NCBI GenBank assembly: GCA_017307375.1
Contig: JAFKFH010000017.1
Coordinates: 154,185-218,184, forward strand
DNA length: 64,000 nucleotides
Reading direction: 5' to 3'
From: Alphaproteobacteria bacterium
Lineage (GTDB): Bacteria; Pseudomonadota; Alphaproteobacteria; Ferrovibrionales; Ferrovibrionaceae
Position numbers and translations under genes: made by a program
Shown: positions 18,486 to 26,409 of the stretch, one piece after another
Numbering within the stretch: the stretch's first letter is position 1
Layout of the letters: each line of letters starts with the position of its first letter
Notes under the pieces: model-generated
The model's database searches: none
Seen by the model: only the letters and a program-made list of their open reading frames with translations
What the model was told of the DNA's origin: nothing

Positions 18486-19299
18486 GCTCCTTGTCCGCGA
18501 TGGCGGCCTCGTTGCGGATCAGATCCCAGACATGCGCCTCGATCTCGATCAGGTCGGCGTCGCCCGCCCGCCGCTCGGTGATCGGGCGGTCGATGCCGAT
18601 GATCTCCTTCACGCGGCCGGGGCGGCGCGAGAGGACGACGATCTGATGGCCGAGGCGGACGGCCTCGTTCAGGTTATGGGTGACATAGACCGTGGTGGTC
18701 CTGGCCCGGTCGATGATCTGGGCGAATTCCTCGAGCAGCAACAGCCGCGACTGGGCGTCGAGCGCCGACAGCGGCTCGTCCATCATCAGGCAGGCGGGCC
18801 GCACCGACAGTGCCCGCGAGATGCCGACGCGCTGGCGCATGCCGCCAGACAGCTGCGCCGGATAGGCATCCTTGAAATCGGCCAAGCCCGTCAGGTCCAG
18901 CACCTCGTCGATCCGCCGTGCCCGGTCGCGAGCGGACAGCCTGGCATCCTCCAGCACCAGCGAGATGTTGCCGCCGACCGTCCGCCAGGGCAGCAGTGCG
19001 AAATCCTGGAAGACGTAGGTGAACGGGTTGATGCAGTCATCGGCGATCTCACCCGCGCAGGTGACCTTGCCCGCCGTCGGCTCCAGCAGGCCGCCGATGA
19101 TGTTGAGCAAGGTCGACTTGCCGCAGCCCGACGGGCCGACCAGCACCGCGACGTTGCCCGGTTCGATCGACAGCTCGATATCCTCGAGCACGTTGAGATT
19201 GCCGTAACGATGGCTCAGCCCCGCCACCTTGAGGGCCAGACCGCCGCGCGCCGGCGGTGCGACGACGGGCGCGAGCTTGACGCTGACAGCCACGGACAT
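18463..19299 (-). CDS. ABC importer ATPase, NitT/TauT family
   Basis: 278 residues. Walker A GPSGCGKST (about 54-62), Q-loop VFQDFALLPW, signature LSGGMRQRVGISRAL, Walker B CLMMDEPLSALD and switch His in YVTHNLNEA are intact. About 20 extra residues precede the nucleotide-binding domain. Five bases separate it from the binding-protein gene upstream. Confidence 0.9.
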   Translation of the reverse strand: MSVAVSVKLAPVVAPPARGGLALKVAGLSHRYGNLNVLEDIELSIEPGNVAVLVGPSGCGKSTLLNIIGGLLEPTAGKVTCAGEIADDCINPFTYVFQDFALLPWRTVGGNISLVLEDARLSARDRARRIDEVLDLTGLADFKDAYPAQLSGGMRQRVGISRALSVRPACLMMDEPLSALDAQSRLLLLEEFAQIIDRARTTTVYVTHNLNEAVRLGHQIVVLSRRPGRVKEIIGIDRPITERRAGDADLIEIEAHVWDLIRNEAAIADKELGHAGDH

Positions 19300-19305
19300 G
19301 GCTGC

Positions 19306-20331
19306 CTACTTCGCCAGCGCCGGCACGAACGAGGTATCGATCAGCCTGCTGCCGTCGATGCCGCGGTCGACCAGGTCGTTCGCCTTGAAGAAGTCAAGCT
19401 GGCTCAGGACGTTCTCGACATCGAGCGAGCCCTTGGGATGATAGTAGGTGGCGGACCCCTTGATCTTCTCGGCATAGGCCGGATCGTCCTGCAAGACGCG
19501 CTTGGCGATGATCGCCACGGCCTCGTCGGTCGCCGGCCCGTAGGTCGGACCGCCTGCATCGATGCCGGTCAGGAAGGCCTGACTATAGAACTCGATGCCT
19601 TTTGCGTAACCGGCGATGAAGTGCTTAACCAGCTTGCGGTCCTTCTCGATCAGACGGGCGCTGGTGAAGATCGCCGCTATCTGGAACGGAATGTAGTCGC
19701 CCTGCCAGCCGATGATCTTGACCTCGCCGGCCGCCTCCATGCTGCGTGCGGTCGCCGCGGCGGCCTGGGTGGCATCGACCTGGCCGGTTTTCACCGCGGC
19801 CAGCGCAGCCGACCATTGCTGCATCGGCCGGATCTGGATGGCCTGCGGATCGGCGCCCAGGCTCTGCGCCACGCGCAGCACGCCGTAGTGCAGCGACGAG
19901 CCGATGGTGGTCACCGCAAACATCCTGCCACCGAGCTTGGCTGGATCGGTCACGCCCGCACCATAGGCCTTCTGCGACACGATGAAGGCATTGCCGGTGT
20001 GATAGCCCTTGCGGTCGGCCAACATGCCGGCGATGACACGAAGGTTGCCTTTGTCTGCCAGGCTCCAGAACCCGGCAGTGAGCGAAGTTGCCCCGAACTG
20101 GATGTCGCCCGACACCACCGCCGTGGCGATGGCCTGGGCGGATTCGAAGAAGCGCACCTCGACGTCGAGATCCTCGGCGGCGAAGTACCCCTTGTCCTGG
20201 GCAATGTAGAGCGTGCCGGTCGCCGGCAGATTGACGGTACCGACCACGACCTTGTCGCGTGCCTCGGCAGCCATGCCACTCATGGCCAGTACGGCACCGG
20301 CGAGCCACGCCGTCCATTTGCGTGATGCCAT
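19306..20331 (-). CDS. ABC importer substrate-binding protein, NitT/TauT family
   Basis: 341 residues with a signal peptide of about 24 residues (ending MAAEA). VVVGTVNLPATGTLYIAQDK and FFESAQAIATAVVSGDIQFG are the usual ligand-pocket strands of the TauA/SsuA/NMT1-like group. First gene of the 14-gene leftward operon, transcribed divergently from the LysR regulator at 20469, which probably controls it. Confidence 0.87.
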   Translation of the reverse strand: MASRKWTAWLAGAVLAMSGMAAEARDKVVVGTVNLPATGTLYIAQDKGYFAAEDLDVEVRFFESAQAIATAVVSGDIQFGATSLTAGFWSLADKGNLRVIAGMLADRKGYHTGNAFIVSQKAYGAGVTDPAKLGGRMFAVTTIGSSLHYGVLRVAQSLGADPQAIQIRPMQQWSAALAAVKTGQVDATQAAAATARSMEAAGEVKIIGWQGDYIPFQIAAIFTSARLIEKDRKLVKHFIAGYAKGIEFYSQAFLTGIDAGGPTYGPATDEAVAIIAKRVLQDDPAYAEKIKGSATYYHPKGSLDVENVLSQLDFFKANDLVDRGIDGSRLIDTSFVPALAK

Positions 20332-20468
20332 CGATTTCCTCCCGAATGGGGTCCGCGTTGCCCGGACTTGATGACAGTCAAGCTAGCCCCGCCGAATTGC
20401 TTGAACAAACGAACCCCTTGAGTCTATTAATGAATGAATTTCATGAATAGGCGGAAACAGGAAGGCGC
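20332..20468. promoter_or_regulatory. Divergent promoter region between the importer operon and lysR-type gene
   Basis: The 137 bases between the two divergent start codons turn AT-rich from about 20395 to 20450. TTCATGAA at 20440-20447 is a perfect 8-base palindrome in that part, close to the LysR start, and is a possible autoregulatory site. No clear T-N11-A LysR box or sigma-70 promoter stands out. Confidence 0.4.
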
Positions 20469-21365
20469 ATGGACGTTCTCGGCCTGCAGGCGTTCATCCA
20501 GATCGCCGAATCCGGCAGCTTCCGCCGCGCCGCCATGGCGATGAACCTGTCGCAGACCGCGCTGAGCCACCGCATCAAGAAGCTCGAGGCCGACATCGGC
20601 CTGAAGCTGTTCCAGCGGACAACGCGCACCTTGGCGCTGACCCGGGCCGGTCAGGACTTCTTCCCCAAGGCGCGCGACATGATGGCGCGGCTTGGCGCGC
20701 TCTACGAGGATCTCAGGATCGAGGGGCGCAAGGCGCATGAGCGGGTCACCTTCGGCTGCCTCGGCTCGCTCGGCGAACTCTACCTGCCACGGGTCCTGCG
20801 CATCTTCCGCAAGCAGAACCCCGATACCCAGGTCGTGATCTACGACGAACATGCGGCAATGCTGAGCGAGCGGGTCGCCGCCGGCGAGGCGCAATTCGCC
20901 CTGACGATCCTTGGCACCCAGCGCTGGGCCGAGAAGCAGCGGGTGCTGTACGAAGAAGATTTCGTCGCGGCGGTGCCGGCCGACCATGTCCTCGCCGACC
21001 GCAGCCATCTGACCTGGTCCGATCTCGCCGGCCACAGCCTGGCCCGCATCTCGACCACCACCAGCCACGGCGTGATCCTAAGTGAAAGCCTGGCAGATGT
21101 GGCTGACCAGTTGAACTGGCGCTACGACGTGCAGCGCACCTACATGGCAGGAACGCTGGTGCTGGCGGGCCTCGCCATCACCGTGCTGCCGCGCGCGGCC
21201 ATCCCGGTCAGCGACCGCGTTCGCGTCATCCCGATCAGCAATCCGACGGTAAAGCGCACTGTCGGCATCATCTCGCAGGAGGGCGTGCCGCTGCCGCCCA
21301 AGGCGATGCAACTGCACCGCATCCTGCTGCGCGAAATCGCCCAGGCGCAGAAGGAACAGCGCTGA
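20469..21365 (+). CDS. LysR family transcriptional regulator
   Basis: 298 residues. The N-terminal winged helix-turn-helix covers about residues 1-60 with GSFRRAAMAMNLSQTALSHR as recognition region, and the rest is the periplasmic-binding-like effector domain. Such regulators are usually divergent from the operon they control, here the 14-gene importer/catabolic operon starting at 20331. AGGAAGG lies 5 bases before the ATG. The effector is unknown but is likely the imported compound or a metabolite of it. Confidence 0.9.
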   Translation: MDVLGLQAFIQIAESGSFRRAAMAMNLSQTALSHRIKKLEADIGLKLFQRTTRTLALTRAGQDFFPKARDMMARLGALYEDLRIEGRKAHERVTFGCLGSLGELYLPRVLRIFRKQNPDTQVVIYDEHAAMLSERVAAGEAQFALTILGTQRWAEKQRVLYEEDFVAAVPADHVLADRSHLTWSDLAGHSLARISTTTSHGVILSESLADVADQLNWRYDVQRTYMAGTLVLAGLAITVLPRAAIPVSDRVRVIPISNPTVKRTVGIISQEGVPLPPKAMQLHRILLREIAQAQKEQR

Positions 21366-21428
21366 TCGTTGTTCGCCAAATGGAACTGGTTTAATAGAAA
21401 GAACCAGCGAGGCAGGACGGAGCAAGCG

Positions 21429-22067
21429 ATGCCGGCTATTTCGGGAAGCGCGATGATCGCGTTGTGGAACGGCGTCGATCCAGCGCGGCAGGCCGAATAC
21501 GACGTCTGGCACAGCCGCGAACATGTGCCGGAGCGGATCGGCGTGCCCGGCATGATCGGAGCCCGCCGCTACCTGCGCACGGCCGGGCCGCTGCCGCGAT
21601 ATCTGACGCTGTACGACATCGAGGACATCTCGGTCCTGGCCAGCGCGCCTTACCAGCGGCTGCTGGCCGAGCCGACCCCCTGGACATTGAGCATGCGGCC
21701 GTCGTTCCGGGGATTCATGCGCCTCTGCTGTCGCCGCGAATTCTCGGCCGGTGGCGGCATGGGCGGGGTACTCGGCGCAATCATGCTGGCCGAACCGCCG
21801 GCCGAGCCGCGGTCGACGCTGACGGCGCTGCTGGCCAAGCCCGGCGTCACCACCGTCCATCTGCTGCTGCGCGATCCGACCGTGGCCGACGTACCCTTCA
21901 CGATCGGCGGCGACGCACCGGATTTTCCGCGCGGCGGCGCCATCCTGCTGGAAGGCTTCGACGAGGCCGGCCTGGCGTCGGCGGCCGAGAGCCTCACGAT
22001 CTATCGGCTGGCCTATGCCGTCGACCGCGAAGATCTCGGCCGCCTGGTCCCGCCGGCTCAGTCGTAG
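21429..22067 (+). CDS. Uncharacterised protein, probable ferredoxin-like fold
   Basis: 212 residues from the ATG at 21429, with GGACGGAG upstream; the open frame extends further back but without a ribosome binding site. The segments EYDVWHSREHVPERIGVPG and RYLRTAGPLPRYLTLYDIED resemble small dimeric alpha/beta-barrel proteins (EthD/Dabb-like), in which the His pair of WHSREH lines a cavity. A second, weaker repeat of the fold may follow in the C-terminal half. It lies 63 bases after the LysR gene, so may share its transcript. Function unknown. Its last ten bases overlap the convergent lactonase gene. Confidence 0.65.
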   Translation: MPAISGSAMIALWNGVDPARQAEYDVWHSREHVPERIGVPGMIGARRYLRTAGPLPRYLTLYDIEDISVLASAPYQRLLAEPTPWTLSMRPSFRGFMRLCCRREFSAGGGMGGVLGAIMLAEPPAEPRSTLTALLAKPGVTTVHLLLRDPTVADVPFTIGGDAPDFPRGGAILLEGFDEAGLASAAESLTIYRLAYAVDREDLGRLVPPAQS

Positions 22068-23074
22068 CGGCGGGCCGGTATGCGCGTGGCGATGCGGTAC
22101 AGCGTCGTGCCCGCGGTGACATAGAGCGACGTTTTGCCCTCACGCGTCAGCAAAGCGAGGTTGGTCGGAAACCGCGGCGTCGGCACCGTGGCGATTTCCT
22201 TGCCGACGGGATCGTAGACCCGCACGCCGAACCGGCCCGGCAACTGGACGGCGGCATAGAGATTGCCGTCGCGATCGACGGTGATGCCGTCGGCCCCCGG
22301 CTCATGCCCGTAATCGACAAAGACCCGCGGCCTGGCGACGTTGCCCTTGTCGTCGAGGTCGTAGGCGATGATCCGCATCTCGCCGATCTGCATCGGAATG
22401 CCCTTGGCGCGCAGGCGGATGTCACTGGTGCCGATATCGTTGTCAGCGACGTAGAGCGTGCGCCCGTCGGGCGCGACTGCGATGCCGTTGGGCCGAGTAG
22501 CGTCCGCGGCGATCAGGTCGACCTTTCCATCGGTATCGATGCGATAGACGCCGAACACCGGCTGCTCGATCGGCTCGTAGCCAAAATAGCGCGGATCGGT
22601 GAAATAGATGCGGCCGCGGGCATCGATGTCGAGGTCGTTGGGCGAATTGAACGGCCGGCCGTTATAGAGCCCGGCGACGATCCGGCTGAGGCCCGTGGCG
22701 GGATCGGTGCGGATCAGCTGCCGCCCGCCGAAATCGGCGCCTTGGGCGACGATCATGCCACCGGCGCGATCGAACTTGATGCCGTTCGACATGCCCGACG
22801 GCGAGCGGAAGACGGTGGTGCCACCCGTCGCCGGATCATGCACCCAGATCGCGCCCGCGCCCATGTCGGTCGCGAAGGTCATGGTGATGTCGCTGAAATA
22901 GAGCCGGCCGTCCGGCCCCGCCGCCGGCCCTTCCAGCCAGTAGCCCTTGTCGAACACGACCTCGAGCTTCGCGCCCGGCTCGACGATCGGGCCGGGCACC
23001 ATGGCCTGCTGCGCGATCGAGGCCATCGGCATCAGCGCGACCATGGCGGCGGCCGCCAATATGGCGAGTTTCAT
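22058..23074 (-). CDS. SMP-30/gluconolactonase-like beta-propeller, exported
   Basis: 338 residues from the ATG at 23074, with GGGAGGA upstream. A signal peptide (MKLAILAAAAMVALMPMASI) is followed by a six-bladed propeller: LEGPAAGPDGRLYFSD, FNSPNDLDIDARGRIYFTDP and GRTLYVADND contain the Glu, Asn and Asp that bind the catalytic metal in SMP-30 lactonases. It probably hydrolyses a sugar lactone or similar ester in the periplasm. It is transcribed alone with its own promoter, which carries the motif shared with the IclR-gene promoter. Confidence 0.82.
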   Translation of the reverse strand: MKLAILAAAAMVALMPMASIAQQAMVPGPIVEPGAKLEVVFDKGYWLEGPAAGPDGRLYFSDITMTFATDMGAGAIWVHDPATGGTTVFRSPSGMSNGIKFDRAGGMIVAQGADFGGRQLIRTDPATGLSRIVAGLYNGRPFNSPNDLDIDARGRIYFTDPRYFGYEPIEQPVFGVYRIDTDGKVDLIAADATRPNGIAVAPDGRTLYVADNDIGTSDIRLRAKGIPMQIGEMRIIAYDLDDKGNVARPRVFVDYGHEPGADGITVDRDGNLYAAVQLPGRFGVRVYDPVGKEIATVPTPRFPTNLALLTREGKTSLYVTAGTTLYRIATRIPARRYD

Positions 23075-23093
23075 TGCTGCATCCTCCCTCATG

Positions 23094-23109
23094 GTTCCAT
23101 TTGCAGAAC
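23094..23109 (-). promoter_or_regulatory. Candidate IclR-type operator upstream of the lactonase gene
   Basis: On the minus strand the 16-mer GTTCTGCAAATGGAAC lies 20 bases before the lactonase ATG. It matches GTTCATGTAATGGAAC at 24902-24917 in 12 of 16 positions, with both ends conserved. IclR proteins typically bind such short semi-palindromes, and an iclR-type gene is between the two sites. Confidence 0.5.
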
Positions 23110-23254
23110 ACATTCATAAGGGAGAACTGCGCCGAACTGTCAACGACGGCCGTGCGGGCGCCGATGGCGGCGCCGATCCGGTAAATCCTTGTTCGCCCTG
23201 GCGTTTGCGGCGCGGGCACCGGCTATTGATGAAACTGATTGCTCAATCAAGCGG

Positions 23255-24031
23255 TCAGGCCAAACGCTGTGAGATCGTGGCAACGGCCGCGGCCAGCACC
23301 GCGATGCAGGCGTCGCGCACCGCATCGTCGAAACGCGGCATCGGGACGGCGATGTTGATCGACGCCAGCGGATAACCCGTTTCATCCAGGATCGGCCGCG
23401 CCACGCCGGCGATGCCGGGGGTGAATTCCTCGACCACGAAGGCCACGCCGCCCCGGCGCACTTCGGCCAGTTCGCGCTTCAGTGCCCCGGCGCTGCGGAT
23501 CGTCGCCGGGGTGATGCGCTCGAAGGTTACCTGCGCCAGATATTCCTTCAGCATCTCATCGGGCAGGAAGGCCAGCAGCGCCTTGCCGCCCGAGGTCGCA
23601 TAGAGCGGCGCGGTATCGCCGAGCCGCATGTGATAGAGCAGCCGGCGCGGGCTGGTGGCGCAGGCCACGACCTGCGAGACATTGCCCTTGATGACGTTCA
23701 GCGCACAGGATTCCTGGGTCTGCGCGGTGATCCATTCCAGCACACTTTCGGCCACCGGAATGACCTCGTTGCCGCCGCGCGCATGCCGCGCCAGCCGCGA
23801 CACGGCGGCGCCGAGCTCGTAGCCCTTCGAGGCCGGCACGTAAGCCAGGTAGCCGCGGTTGACCAGGGTCTTCAGCAACTGGGTCAGGCTGCTCTTGGGA
23901 ATGCCGAGTTCCTCGGCCATTTCGGCATGGGTCTTCTGTGCACCCCAGCGGCCGAGATATTCGAGCAGATCGAGCGCCCGCGTCGCCGATTTGACCGCGC
24001 CCTGCTCGCCTGCATCCCTGTCCGCGACCAT
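23255..24031 (-). CDS. IclR family transcriptional regulator
   Basis: 258 residues. The N-terminal winged helix-turn-helix is at about residues 15-75 (THAEMAEELGIPKSSLTQLL) and the effector domain has the expected ALNVIKG and ATSGGKALLAFLP segments. It lies three bases after the TIM-barrel gene and is co-transcribed with it. Given the shared motif at 23094 and 24902 it likely controls this promoter and that of the lactonase. Confidence 0.9.
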   Translation of the reverse strand: MVADRDAGEQGAVKSATRALDLLEYLGRWGAQKTHAEMAEELGIPKSSLTQLLKTLVNRGYLAYVPASKGYELGAAVSRLARHARGGNEVIPVAESVLEWITAQTQESCALNVIKGNVSQVVACATSPRRLLYHMRLGDTAPLYATSGGKALLAFLPDEMLKEYLAQVTFERITPATIRSAGALKRELAEVRRGGVAFVVEEFTPGIAGVARPILDETGYPLASINIAVPMPRFDDAVRDACIAVLAAAVATISQRLA

Positions 24032-24034
24032 GCC

Positions 24035-24856
24035 CTATACCTTGCGTTGCCGCGCCTGCTCTATCACGGAACGCGCCGTCGTCGCAGCCAAACTCGCCTG
24101 CTCTGCCAGCGACAGTCCGGCATGAAGCGCCGTCGGCGCCTCGACCGCGATCGGCGTATCCGCGGGCAAGGCACCGATCAGATCGGTGAGCCACAGATCG
24201 CCCTCGCCGGGATAGAGCCGCGCCGACCGCGCCTCCCGGCGCAGGCCCGCCGTATCGGCCGGCGCCGCCGCCGGTGCGTCGCACAAATGCAGGTAGCGGA
24301 ACAGCTCGGGCGGATAGGCGCCAAGATCGGCGGGCGCGCCGCCCGAGCGCGCCAGGTGCAGCGCATCGACCAGGATGCCTGCCCCATCGGCGCCGGCGCC
24401 CAGGCGCAGCGCCTGCGCATCGGCCAGCGAGCGCACGGTGGTATAGGGGATGAACTCCAGCATCGGCACCAGGCCGCAGGCGCGCGCATCGGCACAGGTG
24501 CGGCCGAAATTGTCGATCAGCCGTGCCGGGTCGGGATCGTTGCCTGCAAGCACCACATGGCGCGCACCGAGTTCGGCGCCGACCTCATAGGCCTGGCGCA
24601 TCCGCGCGAGATCGCTGTCGGGCAGCAGCCAGAAGGCTTCGACATCGTACAGCCTGACCCCGGTATCGCGCAGGCGCCGGCGGATCGCGGCCTGCAGATC
24701 AGGCCGGTCGATCACCGGCTCGATCGTATCGGCCGATGTCGGCGCCCAGATCCGCAGCCCGACCGCGTCGAAGCCGGTGCCGGCCGCCAGGTCTATCAGT
24801 TCGAGCGGATGGGCCTTCAGGACGGTGAGATGGGCGAGAGACAGCAAGGCCGACAT
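24035..24856 (-). CDS. Sugar phosphate isomerase/epimerase-like TIM-barrel protein
   Basis: 273 residues of the xylose-isomerase-like TIM-barrel fold: FDAVGLRIWAP, VRLYDVEAFWL, MLEFIPYTTVRSLADA, GILVDALHLARSG and RYLHLCDAP supply the Glu, Asp and His positions of the metal site, and GEGDL follows. Not closely similar to the other TIM-barrel protein at 7601. A GGAG box precedes the ATG. First gene of a two-gene transcript with the IclR regulator, divergent from the SnoaL-like gene. Confidence 0.8.
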   Translation of the reverse strand: MSALLSLAHLTVLKAHPLELIDLAAGTGFDAVGLRIWAPTSADTIEPVIDRPDLQAAIRRRLRDTGVRLYDVEAFWLLPDSDLARMRQAYEVGAELGARHVVLAGNDPDPARLIDNFGRTCADARACGLVPMLEFIPYTTVRSLADAQALRLGAGADGAGILVDALHLARSGGAPADLGAYPPELFRYLHLCDAPAAAPADTAGLRREARSARLYPGEGDLWLTDLIGALPADTPIAVEAPTALHAGLSLAEQASLAATTARSVIEQARQRKV

Positions 24857-24892
24857 CGGGGTTTGCTCCGGGATTGCGGGTATGGTTTATAT

Positions 24893-24917
24893 ATGGAACT
24901 TGTTCATGTAATGGAAC
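24893..24917. promoter_or_regulatory. Candidate IclR operator in the divergent promoter
   Basis: ATGGAAC occurs at 24893-24899 and again at 24911-24917, 18 bases apart, with the inverted half-site GTTCAT between them (24902-24907). The block sits between the isomerase/iclR transcript and the SnoaL-like gene, close to both starts, and shares its right half with the site at 23094. Binding by the IclR protein would coordinate all three promoters. Confidence 0.5.
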
Positions 24918-24940
24918 AATAGATATCAGGGAGGATGACC

Positions 24941-25540
24941 ATGTCGACGCCGCAGGAAGACCGCCTCGCCCTTCGCGACCTGCTGGAAAACTGGGTCGTC
25001 TGGCGCGATGCCGGCGACTGGACGCGGTTTCGTACCGTCTGGCACGATGACGGGCGGATGATGGCGACCTGGTTCCAGGGCACCGCCGACGAATTCATCG
25101 CGGTCAGCCGCAAGGGATTCGAGAACGGCGTGCGCATCCTGCATTTCCTCGGCGGCACCTCGATCGACGTGGCCGGCGACCGGGCCATCACCCAGACCAA
25201 GATGACGATCAGCCAACGCGCCAAGGTCGAAGGCGTCGCCTGCGACGTGGTCTGCACCGGCCGGTTCTACGATTTCCTCGAACGCCGCGACGGGCGCTGG
25301 GGCCTGGTGCTGCGCCAGCCGATCTACGAGAAGGATCGCCTGGATCCGATCGACCCGGCCGAGGTGCCGCGCCTCGACCGCGCGGTGCTGGAAGGCTTTC
25401 CCGAAGGCTACCGCCACCTCGCCTACCTGCAGACCGGCATCGGCTACACCGTCAAACGCGACATGCCCGGTCTGGCCGGACCGGAGGTCGAGGCGCTTTA
25501 CGACCGCGGCAAGGCCTGGCTGGAGGGGCACAACTGCTGA
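24941..25540 (+). CDS. Nuclear transport factor 2-like (SnoaL-like) protein
   Basis: 199 residues. LALRDLLENWVVWRDAGDW and FRTVWHDDGRMMATWF are the helical entrance and first strands of the NTF2-like cone fold, which hosts dehydratases, isomerases and dioxygenase small subunits. A second part (about 120-199) is family-specific. The ATG at 24941 is preferred to the one at 24935 because GGGAGG is then six bases away. Last intact gene before the IS remnant. Substrate unknown. Confidence 0.75.
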   Translation: MSTPQEDRLALRDLLENWVVWRDAGDWTRFRTVWHDDGRMMATWFQGTADEFIAVSRKGFENGVRILHFLGGTSIDVAGDRAITQTKMTISQRAKVEGVACDVVCTGRFYDFLERRDGRWGLVLRQPIYEKDRLDPIDPAEVPRLDRAVLEGFPEGYRHLAYLQTGIGYTVKRDMPGLAGPEVEALYDRGKAWLEGHNC

Positions 25541-25542
25541 TT

Positions 25543-26409
25543 CCCGCTGATCGCCTCGACGGTCAGACGCCGCGGCAGACGCGCGCCACGAGATCGGCGA
25601 GCCAGACGGTGGATACGGCGGTTCGGCATCGTCTGCGCGAGTTGGCGGCTGCTCGGCGGCGGTTCGGCTATCGGCGGCTCGGCCTTCTGTTGGCCCGGGA
25701 GAGGATTGTGATGAACCACAAGAAGCTGCGTCGGCTCTACGCCGTGGAACGGCTGCAGGTTCGCCGGCGCGGCGGCCGTAAGCGGGCCTTGGGCAGCCGT
25801 TCGCCGATCACCTTGCCGCAAGGGGTCAACCAGCGCTGGTCGCTCGACTTCGTGTCGGATGCTCTGACCGATGGTCGCCGCTTCCGGATTCTGGCCGTGG
25901 TCGACGACTTCAGCCGCGAATGTCTGGGGCTGGTGGCCGACACGTCGCTGTCAGGCCATCGGGTTGCCCGCGAACTCGACGCAATAATGGCCCACCGGGG
26001 CAAGCCGCTGACGGTGGTCTCCGGTAACGGCACCGAGTTGACCAGTACGGCGATCCTGGCCCGGTCCCAGGGACACCGGATCGCCTGGCATTACATCGCT
26101 CCGGGCAAGCCCAGCAGAACGCCTTCGTGGAAAGCTTCAACGGACGGCTGCGAGACGAATTGCTGAACGAGACGTTGTTCACCTCGCTCACCCAGGCCCG
26201 GCGCGTTCTTGCCGCCTGGCGCGACGACTACAACCGTGTCCGGCCGCATTCAAGCCTGGGCGGCGCGACATCGGCCGAGTACGCCGCCAGATGCCGCCGC
26301 AACCGGGTCCGGGGCATGCCCCGGACCCGGTTGCCATTACCCCCAACATCGTGATTCCATCAACCCAAGGACTCCAGCACTGACCGGAGGCAACTTCGGG
26401 CTCAGGTCA
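25543..26409 (+). mobile_element. IS3-family insertion sequence remnant, left part lost
   Basis: The stretch holds most of an orfB transposase but no orfA and no recognisable left end, so the left part is deleted right up to the SnoaL-like gene. The right end is probably at 26409, where the sequence finishes CTCAGGTCA, with the CA end usual for IS3 elements. The terminus lies inside the last codons of the leftward brxL gene. Confidence 0.7.
25609..26354 (+). pseudogene. IS3-family transposase orfB, frameshifted and mutated
   Basis: Reads as the IS3 DDE integrase: FGYRRLGLLLARERIVMNHK, then RWSLDFVSDALTDGRRFRIL with the first Asp, then VVSGNGTELTS, then VESFNGRLRDELLNE with the Glu, and NRVRPHSSLGG. 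Two defects are visible. The second catalytic Asp (normally SDNGTE) is Gly, and a one-base deletion near 26115 shifts the frame between APGKP and FVESFNG. The element is immobile without help. Confidence 0.8.
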
